Assembly (NCBI GenBank): GCA_022750195.1 | Contig: JAKIWE010000001.1 | Span: 680,672 to 744,671, forward strand | Source: Thermoplasmata archaeon | GTDB taxonomy: Archaea > Thermoplasmatota > Thermoplasmata > Lutacidiplasmatales > UBA184 | DNA length: 64,000 nt | Direction: 5' to 3' | In this document: positions 41,202-49,938 of the stretch, piece after piece | How positions within the stretch are numbered: the first letter of the stretch is position 1 | Layout: each line of letters starts with the position of its first letter | Program-made: the position numbers and the translations under genes | Notes under the pieces: model-generated | What the model saw: the letters and a program-made list of their open reading frames with translations, nothing else | What the model was told of the DNA's origin: nothing | Databases searched by the model: none

Positions 41202-42431
41202 TCATCGAGCGAAAACCTTCTCGGCGCGGACCAGAGAGTCGAACAACTGGTCGATCTCGCCCTCGGTGTTGTACAGGTAGGGGCTCGCTCGGGAGAGGGC
41301 CGGTACGCCGAGTCGCTCCATGAGGGGCTGGGCACAATGGTGCCCGCTTCGGATGGCCACCCCATCGGCGTCCAGCAGGCTCGCGATGTCGTGCGGGTGA
41401 ACGCCCTTCAGGGCGAAGGAGAGGACGGCCTCGTGGTCCCCGTTGGGGGGGGGACCGTAGATGGTCAGCCGTTCGCCGAACTGCTCGGCGGCCCGGTCGT
41501 ACGCCCGTTGGACCAGACGGTGCTCGTGCGCGGCGATGCTGTCGTACCCGACCTTTTCTAGGTAGCTGAGCGCCGCCGAGAGACCGATGGCCCCCGCGAC
41601 GTTGGGCGTGCCGGCCTCGAACTTTCCCGGAGGTTCCCGGTAACTGACCCGGTCCAGGTGGACCTCCCGGATCATCTCGCCGCCGCCTTCGCACGGCGGC
41701 ATCTTCTCGAGAAGCTCATGCCGCCCCCAGAGCACGCCGATCCCGGTGGGACCGAGCGTCTTGTGCCCGGAGAAGGCGAAGAAGTCAGCGCCCAGGGCGC
41801 CCACGTCCACCGGCTTGTGCGGGGCCGCCTGGGCGCCGTCGACGACGACCAGGGCCCCCACTTCGTGGGCCCGGTCGGCGATCTCCCGGACCTTGTTGAC
41901 CGTTCCCAGGACGTTCGAGACGGCCGTCACCGCGACGACCTTCGTGTTTTTCGTGAGCAGCCGGTCGAGCTCCTCGAGCCGGAGGCGGCCGTGCTCATCG
42001 ATGTCGATGAACTCGAGCTCGATCCCCTGCTCGCCTCGGAGCATGTGCCAAGGGACGATGTTGGAGTGGTGCTCCATGACGGTGGAAACGACCCGGTCGC
42101 CTTTGTGCAGGAGGCCTCGCCCGAGCGAGGTCGCGACGGTGTTGATCGCTTCCGTGGTCCCGCGCACGAAGACGACCTCCTCCGGGCCCGAGGCCCTGAG
42201 GAATCGCGCGACGTGCGCCCGTGCTCCCTCGTAAGCTTCCGTCGCCTCCTCGCTGAGAGCATAGACCCCGCGGTGCGGGTTCGCGTTCTGCTCCCGGTAG
42301 AACGTCGATTCGGCCTCGATGACCGCGGTCGGCTTTTGCGAGGTGGCCGCCGAGTCGAGGTACACGAGGGGCTTTCCGTGAAAGCTTCGCTGGAGGATCG
42401 GGAAGTCCTCCCGAATCTTCTCGACGTTCAC
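41202..42431 (-). CDS. sufS: Cysteine desulfurase SufS
   Basis: A 409-residue PLP enzyme that removes sulfur from cysteine as a persulfide for Fe-S assembly. The PLP lysine is in FFAFSGHKTLGPTGIG (about residue 224), and the persulfide-forming cysteine is in AIRSGHHCAQPLMERLG (about 365). The type II SufS subfamily pattern is clear (MEHHSNIVPWHMLRGEQG). It lies 50 nt after sufC in the same direction. Confidence 0.95.
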   Translation of the reverse strand: MNVEKIREDFPILQRSFHGKPLVYLDSAATSQKPTAVIEAESTFYREQNANPHRGVYALSEEATEAYEGARAHVARFLRASGPEEVVFVRGTTEAINTVATSLGRGLLHKGDRVVSTVMEHHSNIVPWHMLRGEQGIELEFIDIDEHGRLRLEELDRLLTKNTKVVAVTAVSNVLGTVNKVREIADRAHEVGALVVVDGAQAAPHKPVDVGALGADFFAFSGHKTLGPTGIGVLWGRHELLEKMPPCEGGGEMIREVHLDRVSYREPPGKFEAGTPNVAGAIGLSAALSYLEKVGYDSIAAHEHRLVQRAYDRAAEQFGERLTIYGPPPNGDHEAVLSFALKGVHPHDIASLLDADGVAIRSGHHCAQPLMERLGVPALSRASPYLYNTEGEIDQLFDSLVRAEKVFAR

Positions 42432-42481
42432 TCCTGCACCTCAACGAGGCGGGGGGAGTTCATCGGCGGGATCCGCGGCCC

Positions 42482-43258
42482 CTACGCGGCGTGGGCCGGC
42501 GCGACCTTGACGAAGTCGTACCCCTTCTGCTCGAGCTCTTCGGCGAGCTCCTTACCGCCCGAGCGGGCGATCACCCCGTCGACCATCACATGGACGCGGT
42601 CGGGGTTAAGGAACTTCAGGATGCGCTGATAGTGCGTGATGACGAGGATGCCGATCTTCGGGTTCTGGTACCGGGCGACCGCCTCGCCGACGGAGCGGAC
42701 CGCGTCGATGTCGAGCCCCGAATCCGGCTCGTCGAGGATCGCGAACAGTGGGTCGAGCGTCGCCATCTGGAGGACCTCGACACGCTTCTTCTCGCCGCCC
42801 GAGAACCCCTCGTTCAGCGAGCGCTTGAGGAAAGCGTTCTCGAGCCCGAGCGTCGCCATGTTGGCATCGAGCGTCTTGCCGAAGCCTTCGGCGTCAGCGT
42901 TGTCCGCGGTGTGCCGCTGCATGTAGGCGGTCCAGAGGAACTTCGAGAGCGAAAGCCCGGAGACCTCCTGAGGGTACTGGAACCCCAGGAACAGCCCGGC
43001 CCGAGCTCGCTGGTCGACGGGCATCGCCAAAAGGTCCTTGCCGTCGAGCGTCGCCGTCCCTGCGGTCACCTTGTACTTCGGGTGGCCCATCAACGCGTAG
43101 GAGAGCGTGCTCTTTCCGGAGCCGTTCGGCCCCATCAACGCGGTCAGCTCGCCCGTACGGAGCGTCAGGTCGACCCCTTTGAGGATCTCCTTTCCACCGA
43201 TCTCGCATCGGAGGCCCTTGACAACGAGGGTCTTCGGAGGGGTGTCACCGGCCGCCAT
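42482..43258 (-). CDS. sufC: FeS assembly ATPase SufC
   Basis: A 258-residue ABC-type ATPase that drives conformational change in SufBCD. Walker A GPNGSGKST (43-51), signature FSGGEKKRVEVLQM and Walker B AILDEPDSGLDIDAV are present, and the YPQEVSGLSLSKFL segment is typical of SufC. The leader is short: box TTAAATAA near 43295, GGAG at the predicted 5' end, then ATG. Divergent from sufR and first gene of sufC-sufS. Confidence 0.95.
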   Translation of the reverse strand: MAAGDTPPKTLVVKGLRCEIGGKEILKGVDLTLRTGELTALMGPNGSGKSTLSYALMGHPKYKVTAGTATLDGKDLLAMPVDQRARAGLFLGFQYPQEVSGLSLSKFLWTAYMQRHTADNADAEGFGKTLDANMATLGLENAFLKRSLNEGFSGGEKKRVEVLQMATLDPLFAILDEPDSGLDIDAVRSVGEAVARYQNPKIGILVITHYQRILKFLNPDRVHVMVDGVIARSGGKELAEELEQKGYDFVKVAPAHAA

Positions 43259-43288
43259 GGATCGCGCTCCGGCGTTACCACCCGATAC

Positions 43289-43323
43289 GGTTATTTAAGC
43301 ATGGCGCGGTGTGTAAAATATTC
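43289..43323. promoter_or_regulatory. sufC/sufR divergent promoters with candidate operator
   Basis: CTTAAATAACC toward sufC and GTAAAATATTC toward sufR. TTTAAGCA-N8-TGTGTAAA (43294-43317), an imperfect inverted repeat, spans both boxes and recurs at sufD. SufR-type repressors bind such inverted repeats. Confidence 0.5.
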
Positions 43324-43358
43324 ATACTGTCCCCGGCAATAGGTGGAGTTAGAATTCG

Positions 43359-44006
43359 ATGAGCGCGGCCGACATGCGACCCGGCGAGGGGACCCGCGGG
43401 AAGATCCTCGAGGAGCTCGCGATCGCCCCGCGCACTGCCCGCGACCTCGCTCAGCAGCTCGGCATCCAGGAGAGCGCGGCTCGAGGTCACCTCGAGCGGC
43501 TCGAGCAGCGAGGGTTCGTCGTTCCGTCGTTCCGCCGGGAGGGCGTCGGGCGACCGAGGAAGCGGTACGTCCTGACCTCCGAGGGGCAGGAACTGTTCCC
43601 GCGACGCTACGAGATGCTGCTCGACAGCGTCATGAACGAGCTGCTCGCCCGCGAGGGCGAGGGGTTCGCCTCCGCGCTGTTCGCAGAGGCAGCCCGCCGA
43701 ATGGCGCGCGAGATCGCCCGCGAGCTTCCGCGCAACGCGAGCGTCCGAGAGCGGGCCAACGCCCTGGTCTCCGCCCTGAACCACCTCGGCTTCCGCTCCA
43801 CGGTCACCGAGGACCCCGACGGGACCCTGAAGATCGTCCGGACGAATTGCGTCTTCCGCCACAACGCCCTCACGCACTCCTACCTCCTCTGCGACGTCTT
43901 CGACAAGAACCTCACCGAGGAGCTCCTTGGGCAGACCGGCCTCGACCTCACGGAGACGATCGGCCGGGGTGGGATGCGGTGCACGCATCTGATTCAGCTC
44001 AAGTAG
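43359..44006 (+). CDS. SufR-like winged-helix regulator with Fe-S ligand cysteines
   Basis: A 215-residue regulator. The N-terminal winged helix (GKILEELAIAPRTARDLAQQLGIQESAARGHLERLEQRGFV) is ArsR/DeoR-like. The C-terminal part has cysteines at RTNCVF, SYLLCDVF and GGMRCTHL, a pattern like the cluster-binding region of cyanobacterial SufR, which represses suf genes when loaded with a [4Fe-4S] cluster. GGTGGAG sits at the predicted 5' end of the mRNA. Its position opposite sufC supports the same role here. Confidence 0.85.
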   Translation: MSAADMRPGEGTRGKILEELAIAPRTARDLAQQLGIQESAARGHLERLEQRGFVVPSFRREGVGRPRKRYVLTSEGQELFPRRYEMLLDSVMNELLAREGEGFASALFAEAARRMAREIARELPRNASVRERANALVSALNHLGFRSTVTEDPDGTLKIVRTNCVFRHNALTHSYLLCDVFDKNLTEELLGQTGLDLTETIGRGGMRCTHLIQLK

Positions 44007-44138
44007 GACTCTCACCCGCCCGTCGCGCCGTTCCCGAGTCGCCCACGCTCAGTCTCCTCGTCCGTCGATCGCCCCGGCCTCCGTCCGTCTCCCAGCCGGG
44101 CTTCCAACCATGAACGACACGACCTCCGAGGACGGTGG

Positions 44139-44636
44139 ATGCGGGTGAGCGATCTCTGGCTCCCTCCCGAAGCGCTCGTCGCCCTGCGCGCCCACGCCGA
44201 GCGCGACTACCCCGAGGAGTGTTGCGGCTTCTTGGTCGGCGAAGTCGACCCATCGACCCAACACCGAACCGTACACCGCGCTCTGGCCGCAAGGAACCGG
44301 GTGAGCGAGGACCGCGAGCGACGATTCGCCATCGTCCCTCAGGACCTGGCCGACCTCGAGGAGAGACTCGAACCCGAGGGCCTAACGGTACTCGGGTTCT
44401 ACCATTCCCATCCGGACCATCCTGCCTTACCGTCGAGCTTCGACACGGAACATGCCTGGCCGTGGTACACCTACCTCATCGTCCGCGTCGTCGCCGGTCA
44501 AGCTTCCGAGATGGGATGCTTCGAGCTCGACCCCGACCGACGAGAGTTCCGTTCGGTCCGCGCCGTTACGTTGGAGCGCCCCCTTCCGCCAGCGTCACAC
44601 CCTCCTACGACTTCCGCTGTCTCCGGGAAAGCCTGA
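44139..44636 (+). CDS. JAMM/MPN+ metalloprotease
   Basis: A 165-residue JAB/JAMM zinc isopeptidase. The catalytic Glu is in YPEECCGFLVGE and the metal motif is HSHPDHPALPSSFD (HxHx7Sx2D), both intact. Archaeal and bacterial relatives trim or deconjugate ubiquitin-like proteins (SAMPs, CysO). It lies directly before, and overlaps by one base, a gene beginning with a ubiquitin-like domain. The natural inference is that it cuts after the Gly-Gly of that domain. Upstream a 12-codon ORF (MNDTTSEDGGCG, from 44109) overlaps the start and may aid coupling. The 132-nt gap from sufR shows no clear TATA box. Confidence 0.88.
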   Translation: MRVSDLWLPPEALVALRAHAERDYPEECCGFLVGEVDPSTQHRTVHRALAARNRVSEDRERRFAIVPQDLADLEERLEPEGLTVLGFYHSHPDHPALPSSFDTEHAWPWYTYLIVRVVAGQASEMGCFELDPDRREFRSVRAVTLERPLPPASHPPTTSAVSGKA

Positions 44637-46087
44637 TGGCCGAGGTGCAGATCAAAGTCCCATCGCCGTTGCGCACGTTCACCAACGGCGAGGCGAAGGT
44701 TGTTGCGGAAGGGGCGACGGTGGGCGGAGTACTCGATGATCTGGTCCGACGTCACACAGGTCTCAAAGCGCAGCTCCTGAACGGCGAGGGCCGCCTTCGA
44801 AGCGGAGTCACCGTGTTCCTCAACGACGAGGACGTGCGGTACCTCGAACGGGAGGCCACGGCGGTCAAGTCCGGGGATGTGGTGGCCCTCGTTCCCGCGA
44901 TCGCCGGAGGTTCTTCGACCGGGTGGTCCCCCCCGCGCGCCGCGGGGGATTCCCTCACACCGGATCAACTCCGCCGGTACAGCCGGCACCTGCTGCTGCC
45001 CGAGGTCGGGGTCGAGGGGCAGCAACGTCTCCGACGGGGGAAGGTCCTTCTCGTCGGCGCGGGCGGGCTGGGGGCGCCGTCGGCTCTGTATCTGGCGGCC
45101 GCGGGCGTCGGCCAGCTCGGCCTCGTCGACTTCGACAAGGTCGAGATCTCGAACCTCCAACGCCAGATCCTGTACGGGACGACCGACGTCGGGCGGCCCA
45201 AGATCGAGGCGGCCACCGCTCGGCTCAACAACCTCAACCCGGACGTGAAGATCGTCCCCCACGAAGGCCGTCTTACGAGCGAACACGCGCTCGACATCCT
45301 TCGTGAGTACGACGTCGTCGTCGACGGCACCGACAATTTTGCGACCCGCTACCTGGTGAACGACGCCTGCGTGCTGCTCGGCAAGCCGAACGTCTACGGT
45401 TCGGTGTACCGGTTCGAGGGCCAGGCGAGCGTCTTCGATGCCCGCAAGGGCCCGTGCTACCGGTGTCTCTACGCCGAGCCGCCGCCGCCCGGGCTCGCCC
45501 CCTCGTGCGCGGAGGGAGGGGTGCTCGGGGTGCTCCCCGGGTTGATCGGAACGATCCAGGCGATCGAGACCGTCAAGATCCTCCTCGGCGCGCCCGAGAC
45601 GCTGGTGGGTAGACTTCTGCTGTTCGACGCGATGTCGATGCGGTTCCACGAGCTCAAGCTTCGGAAGAACCCCGACTGCGTCCTCTGCGGCCCGAACGCA
45701 ACGCAGACCGGTCTCATCGACTACCCCGCGTTCTGCGGAGTCGCCGATGCCGACACGGTGCCCTCGGGGATCCCGGAGGTCACGGTGGAGGAACTCAAAG
45801 CGCGCCTCGACCGCGGCGACGCACCGTTCCTGCTCGACGTCCGCGAACCCGGCGAGTACGCGATCGCCCATCTTCCGAACGCCACGTTGATCCCCCGCGG
45901 GCAACTCGGCCAGCGGGTGACCGAGCTCACCCGCGCCAGCGAGCTCGTGGTGTACTGTCGCTCCGGCAACCGGTCGGCCCAGGCGACGCGCCTGCTCCTC
46001 GACCTTGGATTCAACAATGTTCGCAATCTCCACGGGGGGATCCTCGCCTGGGCCGAGAAGATCGACCCGTCGATCCCGCAGTACTGA
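44636..46087 (+). CDS. Fusion of MoaD/ThiS ubiquitin-like, E1-like MoeB/ThiF and rhodanese domains
   Basis: A 483-residue three-domain protein. Residues 1-92 form a beta-grasp domain (EVQIKVPSPLRTFTNGEAKVVAEG ... DVVALVPAIAGG) ending in an internal Gly-Gly. Residues about 107-350 form an E1-like adenylyltransferase: nucleotide loop GAGGLGAPSA, zinc pairs CYRC and CVLC, active-site region PSCAEGGVLGVLPG. Residues about 375-483 form a rhodanese with active loop CRSGNRS. This links sulfur carrier, its activating enzyme and the sulfur donor in one chain. The carrier tail must be freed or act in cis, and the JAMM protease upstream could free it. Products could be thiolated tRNA, molybdopterin, or protein conjugates. 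Confidence 0.9.
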   Translation: MAEVQIKVPSPLRTFTNGEAKVVAEGATVGGVLDDLVRRHTGLKAQLLNGEGRLRSGVTVFLNDEDVRYLEREATAVKSGDVVALVPAIAGGSSTGWSPPRAAGDSLTPDQLRRYSRHLLLPEVGVEGQQRLRRGKVLLVGAGGLGAPSALYLAAAGVGQLGLVDFDKVEISNLQRQILYGTTDVGRPKIEAATARLNNLNPDVKIVPHEGRLTSEHALDILREYDVVVDGTDNFATRYLVNDACVLLGKPNVYGSVYRFEGQASVFDARKGPCYRCLYAEPPPPGLAPSCAEGGVLGVLPGLIGTIQAIETVKILLGAPETLVGRLLLFDAMSMRFHELKLRKNPDCVLCGPNATQTGLIDYPAFCGVADADTVPSGIPEVTVEELKARLDRGDAPFLLDVREPGEYAIAHLPNATLIPRGQLGQRVTELTRASELVVYCRSGNRSAQATRLLLDLGFNNVRNLHGGILAWAEKIDPSIPQY

Positions 46088-46116
46088 GCGGGGAGCGAGC
46101 GCCGGGCGTCAGGCGG

Positions 46117-46809
46117 ATGCCGAGTGCCACCCTTGGGTTCGCTAGGATGCTCCCTTCGCATGCGGCCGTGCCCCTGGCCCTGTTCGTCGCGCTCGCCGTA
46201 CTTGGGAGCTCGCTCGGCGCCGCCGTCGCGGGCGTCCCTGGGTCCGCGCCGTCGGTGAACCCGACTCAACCCTCCCCGCCCGTGGTCGTCGCTACGCTGC
46301 GCTTCGACGGCGTCGACGCGTCCACCGCTGGCGCCGGGGCCTCGGCGATCCCGCTCGATCTCGGCTCGGCGCTTCCCGTCCTGTTCGTCTGGTCGGCGAA
46401 AGGTGGGAAGCTCGGAGAGCCCGGCCTGGTCGCGGTCGCCTCGGAGCGCCTTGACCTCGGCTTTCTCGGTACGGTCGCCGCGACGAGCTCTCACCTCGAG
46501 AACGGGGTCGTCCTCGCCTCGAACGGTTCGGCGACGTACACGGTCTCCTTCGCGAGCTATCGCTGGGTGGTCGAGGGCCTGTACGAAGTCACCGCCGCCC
46601 TGATCGCGCCGAACGGCACGGCGCTGTGGAGCCTCCTCTTCTTCGTCCACGTCGAGGCCCCCTTCCACGCCACGGTAACCAATGTGAGCGGGGTGGCGGT
46701 CGCTGCCTACCTCGTGTCGGTGCTCGTCCTCGGACCCCGACGGCGCCTGACTCCTACCGCCCCGAAATCTCTGGACGGCGGCGCTCTTCCTCCTCCGGGC
46801 GAACCGTAG
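46117..46809 (+). CDS. Hypothetical secreted protein with C-terminal membrane anchor
   Basis: A 230-residue protein. A signal sequence near the N-terminus (PLALFVALAVLGSSLGAAVAG) leads to an extracellular beta-rich domain (VVVATLRFDGVDAS ... YRWVVEGLYEVTAALIAPNGTALW) and one C-terminal hydrophobic segment (SGVAVAAYLVSVLVLG) followed by RRR. No family recognised. The ATG at 46147 is an alternative start closer to the signal sequence. It lies 29 nt after the UBL-E1-rhodanese gene but is probably unrelated in function. Confidence 0.6.
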   Translation: MPSATLGFARMLPSHAAVPLALFVALAVLGSSLGAAVAGVPGSAPSVNPTQPSPPVVVATLRFDGVDASTAGAGASAIPLDLGSALPVLFVWSAKGGKLGEPGLVAVASERLDLGFLGTVAATSSHLENGVVLASNGSATYTVSFASYRWVVEGLYEVTAALIAPNGTALWSLLFFVHVEAPFHATVTNVSGVAVAAYLVSVLVLGPRRRLTPTAPKSLDGGALPPPGEP

Positions 46810-46823
46810 ACGTTCGGTCGCCC

Positions 46824-47420
46824 CTACTTCGCCCCGACATCGACTTCGAGTTCCTGGTGGTAGGAGCGGGCACGGCGCGAGAGCTCTCGCGCGAAGCCGT
46901 CCACGTCCTTGGGGGAGATGAACACGGGGACTCTCCCTTCGCTCACGAGGAGCCCGCGGGAGACGGTGCTGATCGAGTCGAACGAGCCGACGACCGGACT
47001 CCACAGCCGGCCGCGCCAGCCCCATCCACCAAAGAAGCTCACCCCGCCGAGCTCGCGGAGGTTGCCGTACTCGATCTTCCGGACCTCCTCGAGCCGGACG
47101 CGGCGGGAGCCGAACAGACGGCGGGCCCGAAGGAACTCCGCGTCGAGGAGGTACTCCGTCGTGAGGAATCGAGCGAGGAAGACCATGATGACGGCGATGA
47201 GGAACGTGACGACGAACGGAAAGCCGCCGGTCGGATTGCGCGAGTCGGCGTAGAGCAGCAGGGCCACGAGCAGCATGTAGAACCCGACCGTCGACAGCGG
47301 GATCGCGGCGTGCATGCGGAAGCGGCCCTGGCGATCGAGCCCGTGGGAGTCGCCCGTCGGCTCCGCCGACGTGGCCGCGTCCGAGGCGGGGGTGCGTACT
47401 GGAGTCGGGACCGCGCTCAT
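46824..47420 (-). CDS. Membrane protein with PH-like (bPH2) domain
   Basis: A 198-residue protein with a flexible N-terminus, two adjacent membrane helices (IPLSTVGFYMLLVALLLYA and FVVTFLIAVIMVFLARF) and a C-terminal PH-like domain (TTEYLLDAEFLRARRLFGSRRVRLEEVRKIEYG). This order is that of YdbS/YdbT-type bPH2 proteins of unknown function. The gap upstream (47421-47666) contains no gene I can support. Confidence 0.65.
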   Translation of the reverse strand: MSAVPTPVRTPASDAATSAEPTGDSHGLDRQGRFRMHAAIPLSTVGFYMLLVALLLYADSRNPTGGFPFVVTFLIAVIMVFLARFLTTEYLLDAEFLRARRLFGSRRVRLEEVRKIEYGNLRELGGVSFFGGWGWRGRLWSPVVGSFDSISTVSRGLLVSEGRVPVFISPKDVDGFARELSRRARSYHQELEVDVGAK

Positions 47421-47666
47421 TCGACCCTCGGACTCCGAGCGCCCGGGGGAAAAATCGATCGGAGCGACGTCCCGATTCGCACCTCTCGTTCAGCCCCTCA
47501 CTGTGGATAAGTCATGGCCCCGTTCCACGAGTTCGCTCCTTCGAGAACGGGATGGTGCACCGGGAGCGAGGCCCTGACGACCGACCGCTTCGGGACCCTA
47601 GTGCGACCATAGGAGCTCGTGGGAGGTCCGTCGGGCGGGATGGGGACCCCGACGCCCAGGGTCGGG

Positions 47667-49697
47667 TCAGGGATAGACAATCGCGATCGCCCCGGTCGCC
47701 ACCACGGCCACCCACAGTCGGTTCGAGAGCGGGTCGAAGACCACGCCCGCCGGATTCGATCCTGGATGGACCGTCGCGGCGACCGTGTAGCTCGAAGTGT
47801 TGACCTTGAACAGGTCGTTCGTCCCGTTCGTACCCGAAACGTACACGTCGCTCGTCGTGGGGGCCCAGCCGAGACCGCCGGGATACCCCGAGTTCCACGG
47901 GTAGATGGTCGCTGAGCCGAGCGCGGCGAGCGTCCGGGCGTTGAACGCGTTGACCCAGGCCCCGCCGTAGGCGGGGTCGTAGTTGAGCTGGTAGAGGCGG
48001 AAGTGGAGCGGGTCGACCGTCAACGCGCCGCCGAACCAGGGGCCGGTCCAGTTTCGGACGATCGAGAACGTGGACGCGTTGATCGCTCCGACCTGTTCCG
48101 CTCCGCAGTCGCAGGAGTCGTCCCACCAACTCGCCTCGATGAACGCGGAATGGGTCTGGGGGTCGAACGCGAAGCCGGTGATGACGTTCGGACCGTACGG
48201 TGACTGTCCGGAATAACCTATGAGCGAGCCGTTGAAGAACACGGTGGCGACCGTCGTGTTGGTCGCTACGCGGTAGACCGTGACGTTCTCGTCTTGGTTC
48301 GCCACCCACAGGTTCCCACTGCGCGAGTCGAACGCGAGCGCGAAGACGCCATGGGGGTCGGCGATCTGCGCGACGCGCCCGTATGTCTTGCCGTTGAGCA
48401 CGTCGATGGTCGAGCCGTGCCCTACGAAGAGGTGCCCCGTGAGGGGGTCGAAGCCGATGGGCCCGGGCGTCTCCCGGGGAACGGTGCCGAAGATCGTACC
48501 GTTCACCGCGCCCACCGTGTAGATCGCGTTCCGCAGGCCATCGGAGACGTACATCACCCCATTGGCCGGGTCGAAGGCGACCCCGTTCGCCGACGCCGCA
48601 AGCTGGACGTCTGCCCCGTACCGGTTGTGGGCCGGGGAGTAGGTGTGCACCATGGCTTCCGGGCTCCACCCGGGACCTGCATCGGTGACGAGCAGCGTGT
48701 TGCGGGTCGTATCGAACGCGAGGTACCCAGGGAATCCCCACCCGGCGTGGGTAACGCGAAGCCCGAAGGTGTTCGTGGTGGTGTTGATCCCCTCGACCTC
48801 GTACTGGTCCGAGGCGAAGAGAACCCCGAGAGCGGGGTCGATCGCGAGCGACCTCGGGTTCAGGCCGGACGCGATCGACATGAAACTGATCGAGGTGGCG
48901 ACGGCGTTCGCGCTGGCGTTGATGACGGCGACGCGGTTGGAGTTCGTCACCGCAACGTAGATCCGATTGTTGGCCGAATCGTAGACGACCGCGGTCGGGT
49001 CCTGCCCGACCTTGATGTGGGCGATCAGGGAGCCCGAGGACGCGTTGATGACACTGACATTGCACTTGCTCGTCGCGGCCCCCGGACACCCGACCGGGTC
49101 GGTGACGAACAGCTGGCCATTGCGGGTGTCGACCGCAATACCAAAGGGCCCCGGCCCCGCCGGCAGTGAACCCGCGGAACGGTCGGTAGTGGAGCGTACT
49201 TCCGTCAAGTTCCCAGAGCCGGAGTTCACGACGAGGACAACGCCCAGCGCCGCGTCCACCGCGACGCCCTCGGGCTGACTTCCGACGGGGACCGTGGTGA
49301 CCGCCTGGCCCGTCGACGCGTTGAAGACCGCCAGTCGGTCGAGCGACGGTTCGGTCACGTACAGTCGGTGGCGGGCCCCATCCACGGCGATTCCGCCGGG
49401 CGCAACCCCCAGGTAGATCTGACGGACGGACCCGGAGGATCCCGAGCCAAAGTACTCGATGAGACCAGCGGCGTCGGCCACGTACGTCATGCCGTTGACG
49501 GAATCCCAGGCGATCCCCGTCGGGTGCGGTTGGCCGCTGGCGGCGTTACCGGGAACCACGAGGCCACTTCGAAGGAACAGTGTCGATTGCACGCCGAAGG
49601 GATGGGAGTGTGCGCCCGCCCCTCCGCTCGAAGGCAACATCAACAGACCCACAATCGCAAGACTGACGCAGGGAGCCACCCAACGGTATCGCATCAT
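47667..49697 (-). CDS. Secreted YVTN/YncE-type beta-propeller protein
   Basis: A 676-residue extracytoplasmic protein. Signal sequence VSLAIVGLLMLPSSGGAGA is followed by many propeller blades with the repeating pattern xxxVDxxNGxxYVxDxxxNxVxVIxxxxxxVxxTIxVG, for example GIAVDTRNGQLFVTDPVG and AVVYDSANNRIYVAVTNSNRVAVINASA. Such propellers occur in archaeal surface layers and in binding proteins. No catalytic motif or membrane anchor was seen. ATG at 49697 or 49694. The 241 nt upstream (49698-49938) show neither a convincing TATA box nor an RNA gene. Confidence 0.82.
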   Translation of the reverse strand: MMRYRWVAPCVSLAIVGLLMLPSSGGAGAHSHPFGVQSTLFLRSGLVVPGNAASGQPHPTGIAWDSVNGMTYVADAAGLIEYFGSGSSGSVRQIYLGVAPGGIAVDGARHRLYVTEPSLDRLAVFNASTGQAVTTVPVGSQPEGVAVDAALGVVLVVNSGSGNLTEVRSTTDRSAGSLPAGPGPFGIAVDTRNGQLFVTDPVGCPGAATSKCNVSVINASSGSLIAHIKVGQDPTAVVYDSANNRIYVAVTNSNRVAVINASANAVATSISFMSIASGLNPRSLAIDPALGVLFASDQYEVEGINTTTNTFGLRVTHAGWGFPGYLAFDTTRNTLLVTDAGPGWSPEAMVHTYSPAHNRYGADVQLAASANGVAFDPANGVMYVSDGLRNAIYTVGAVNGTIFGTVPRETPGPIGFDPLTGHLFVGHGSTIDVLNGKTYGRVAQIADPHGVFALAFDSRSGNLWVANQDENVTVYRVATNTTVATVFFNGSLIGYSGQSPYGPNVITGFAFDPQTHSAFIEASWWDDSCDCGAEQVGAINASTFSIVRNWTGPWFGGALTVDPLHFRLYQLNYDPAYGGAWVNAFNARTLAALGSATIYPWNSGYPGGLGWAPTTSDVYVSGTNGTNDLFKVNTSSYTVAATVHPGSNPAGVVFDPLSNRLWVAVVATGAIAIVYP

Positions 49698-49938
49698 TCG
49701 AGCTCCATTCCACCCGCGGCGTTAGGGGAGGGCCCGGACGGGGTTTTCAACCGCCGGGATACGGCCTGTCGGCCTTGTTGCGGGCTTCCCGGGTTTAGCG
49801 GTCGTGAACGCGCCTCAGCGCGTCGGCGTACGGGCCTGTCAGCGAGGCAACGTGCCCGGCCCAGGGAGGGTTCCGCTCACCACCCGCCCCGAGCACGATG
49901 GCGACCGGCCCCTGCGGAAATCGTCCGGGTCCCACTCG

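Noticed and set aside
44135-44635. N-terminal extension of the UBL-E1-rhodanese ORF
   Set aside because: This part reads the JAMM protease gene in the wrong frame; the ATG at 44636 starts exactly at the beta-grasp domain.
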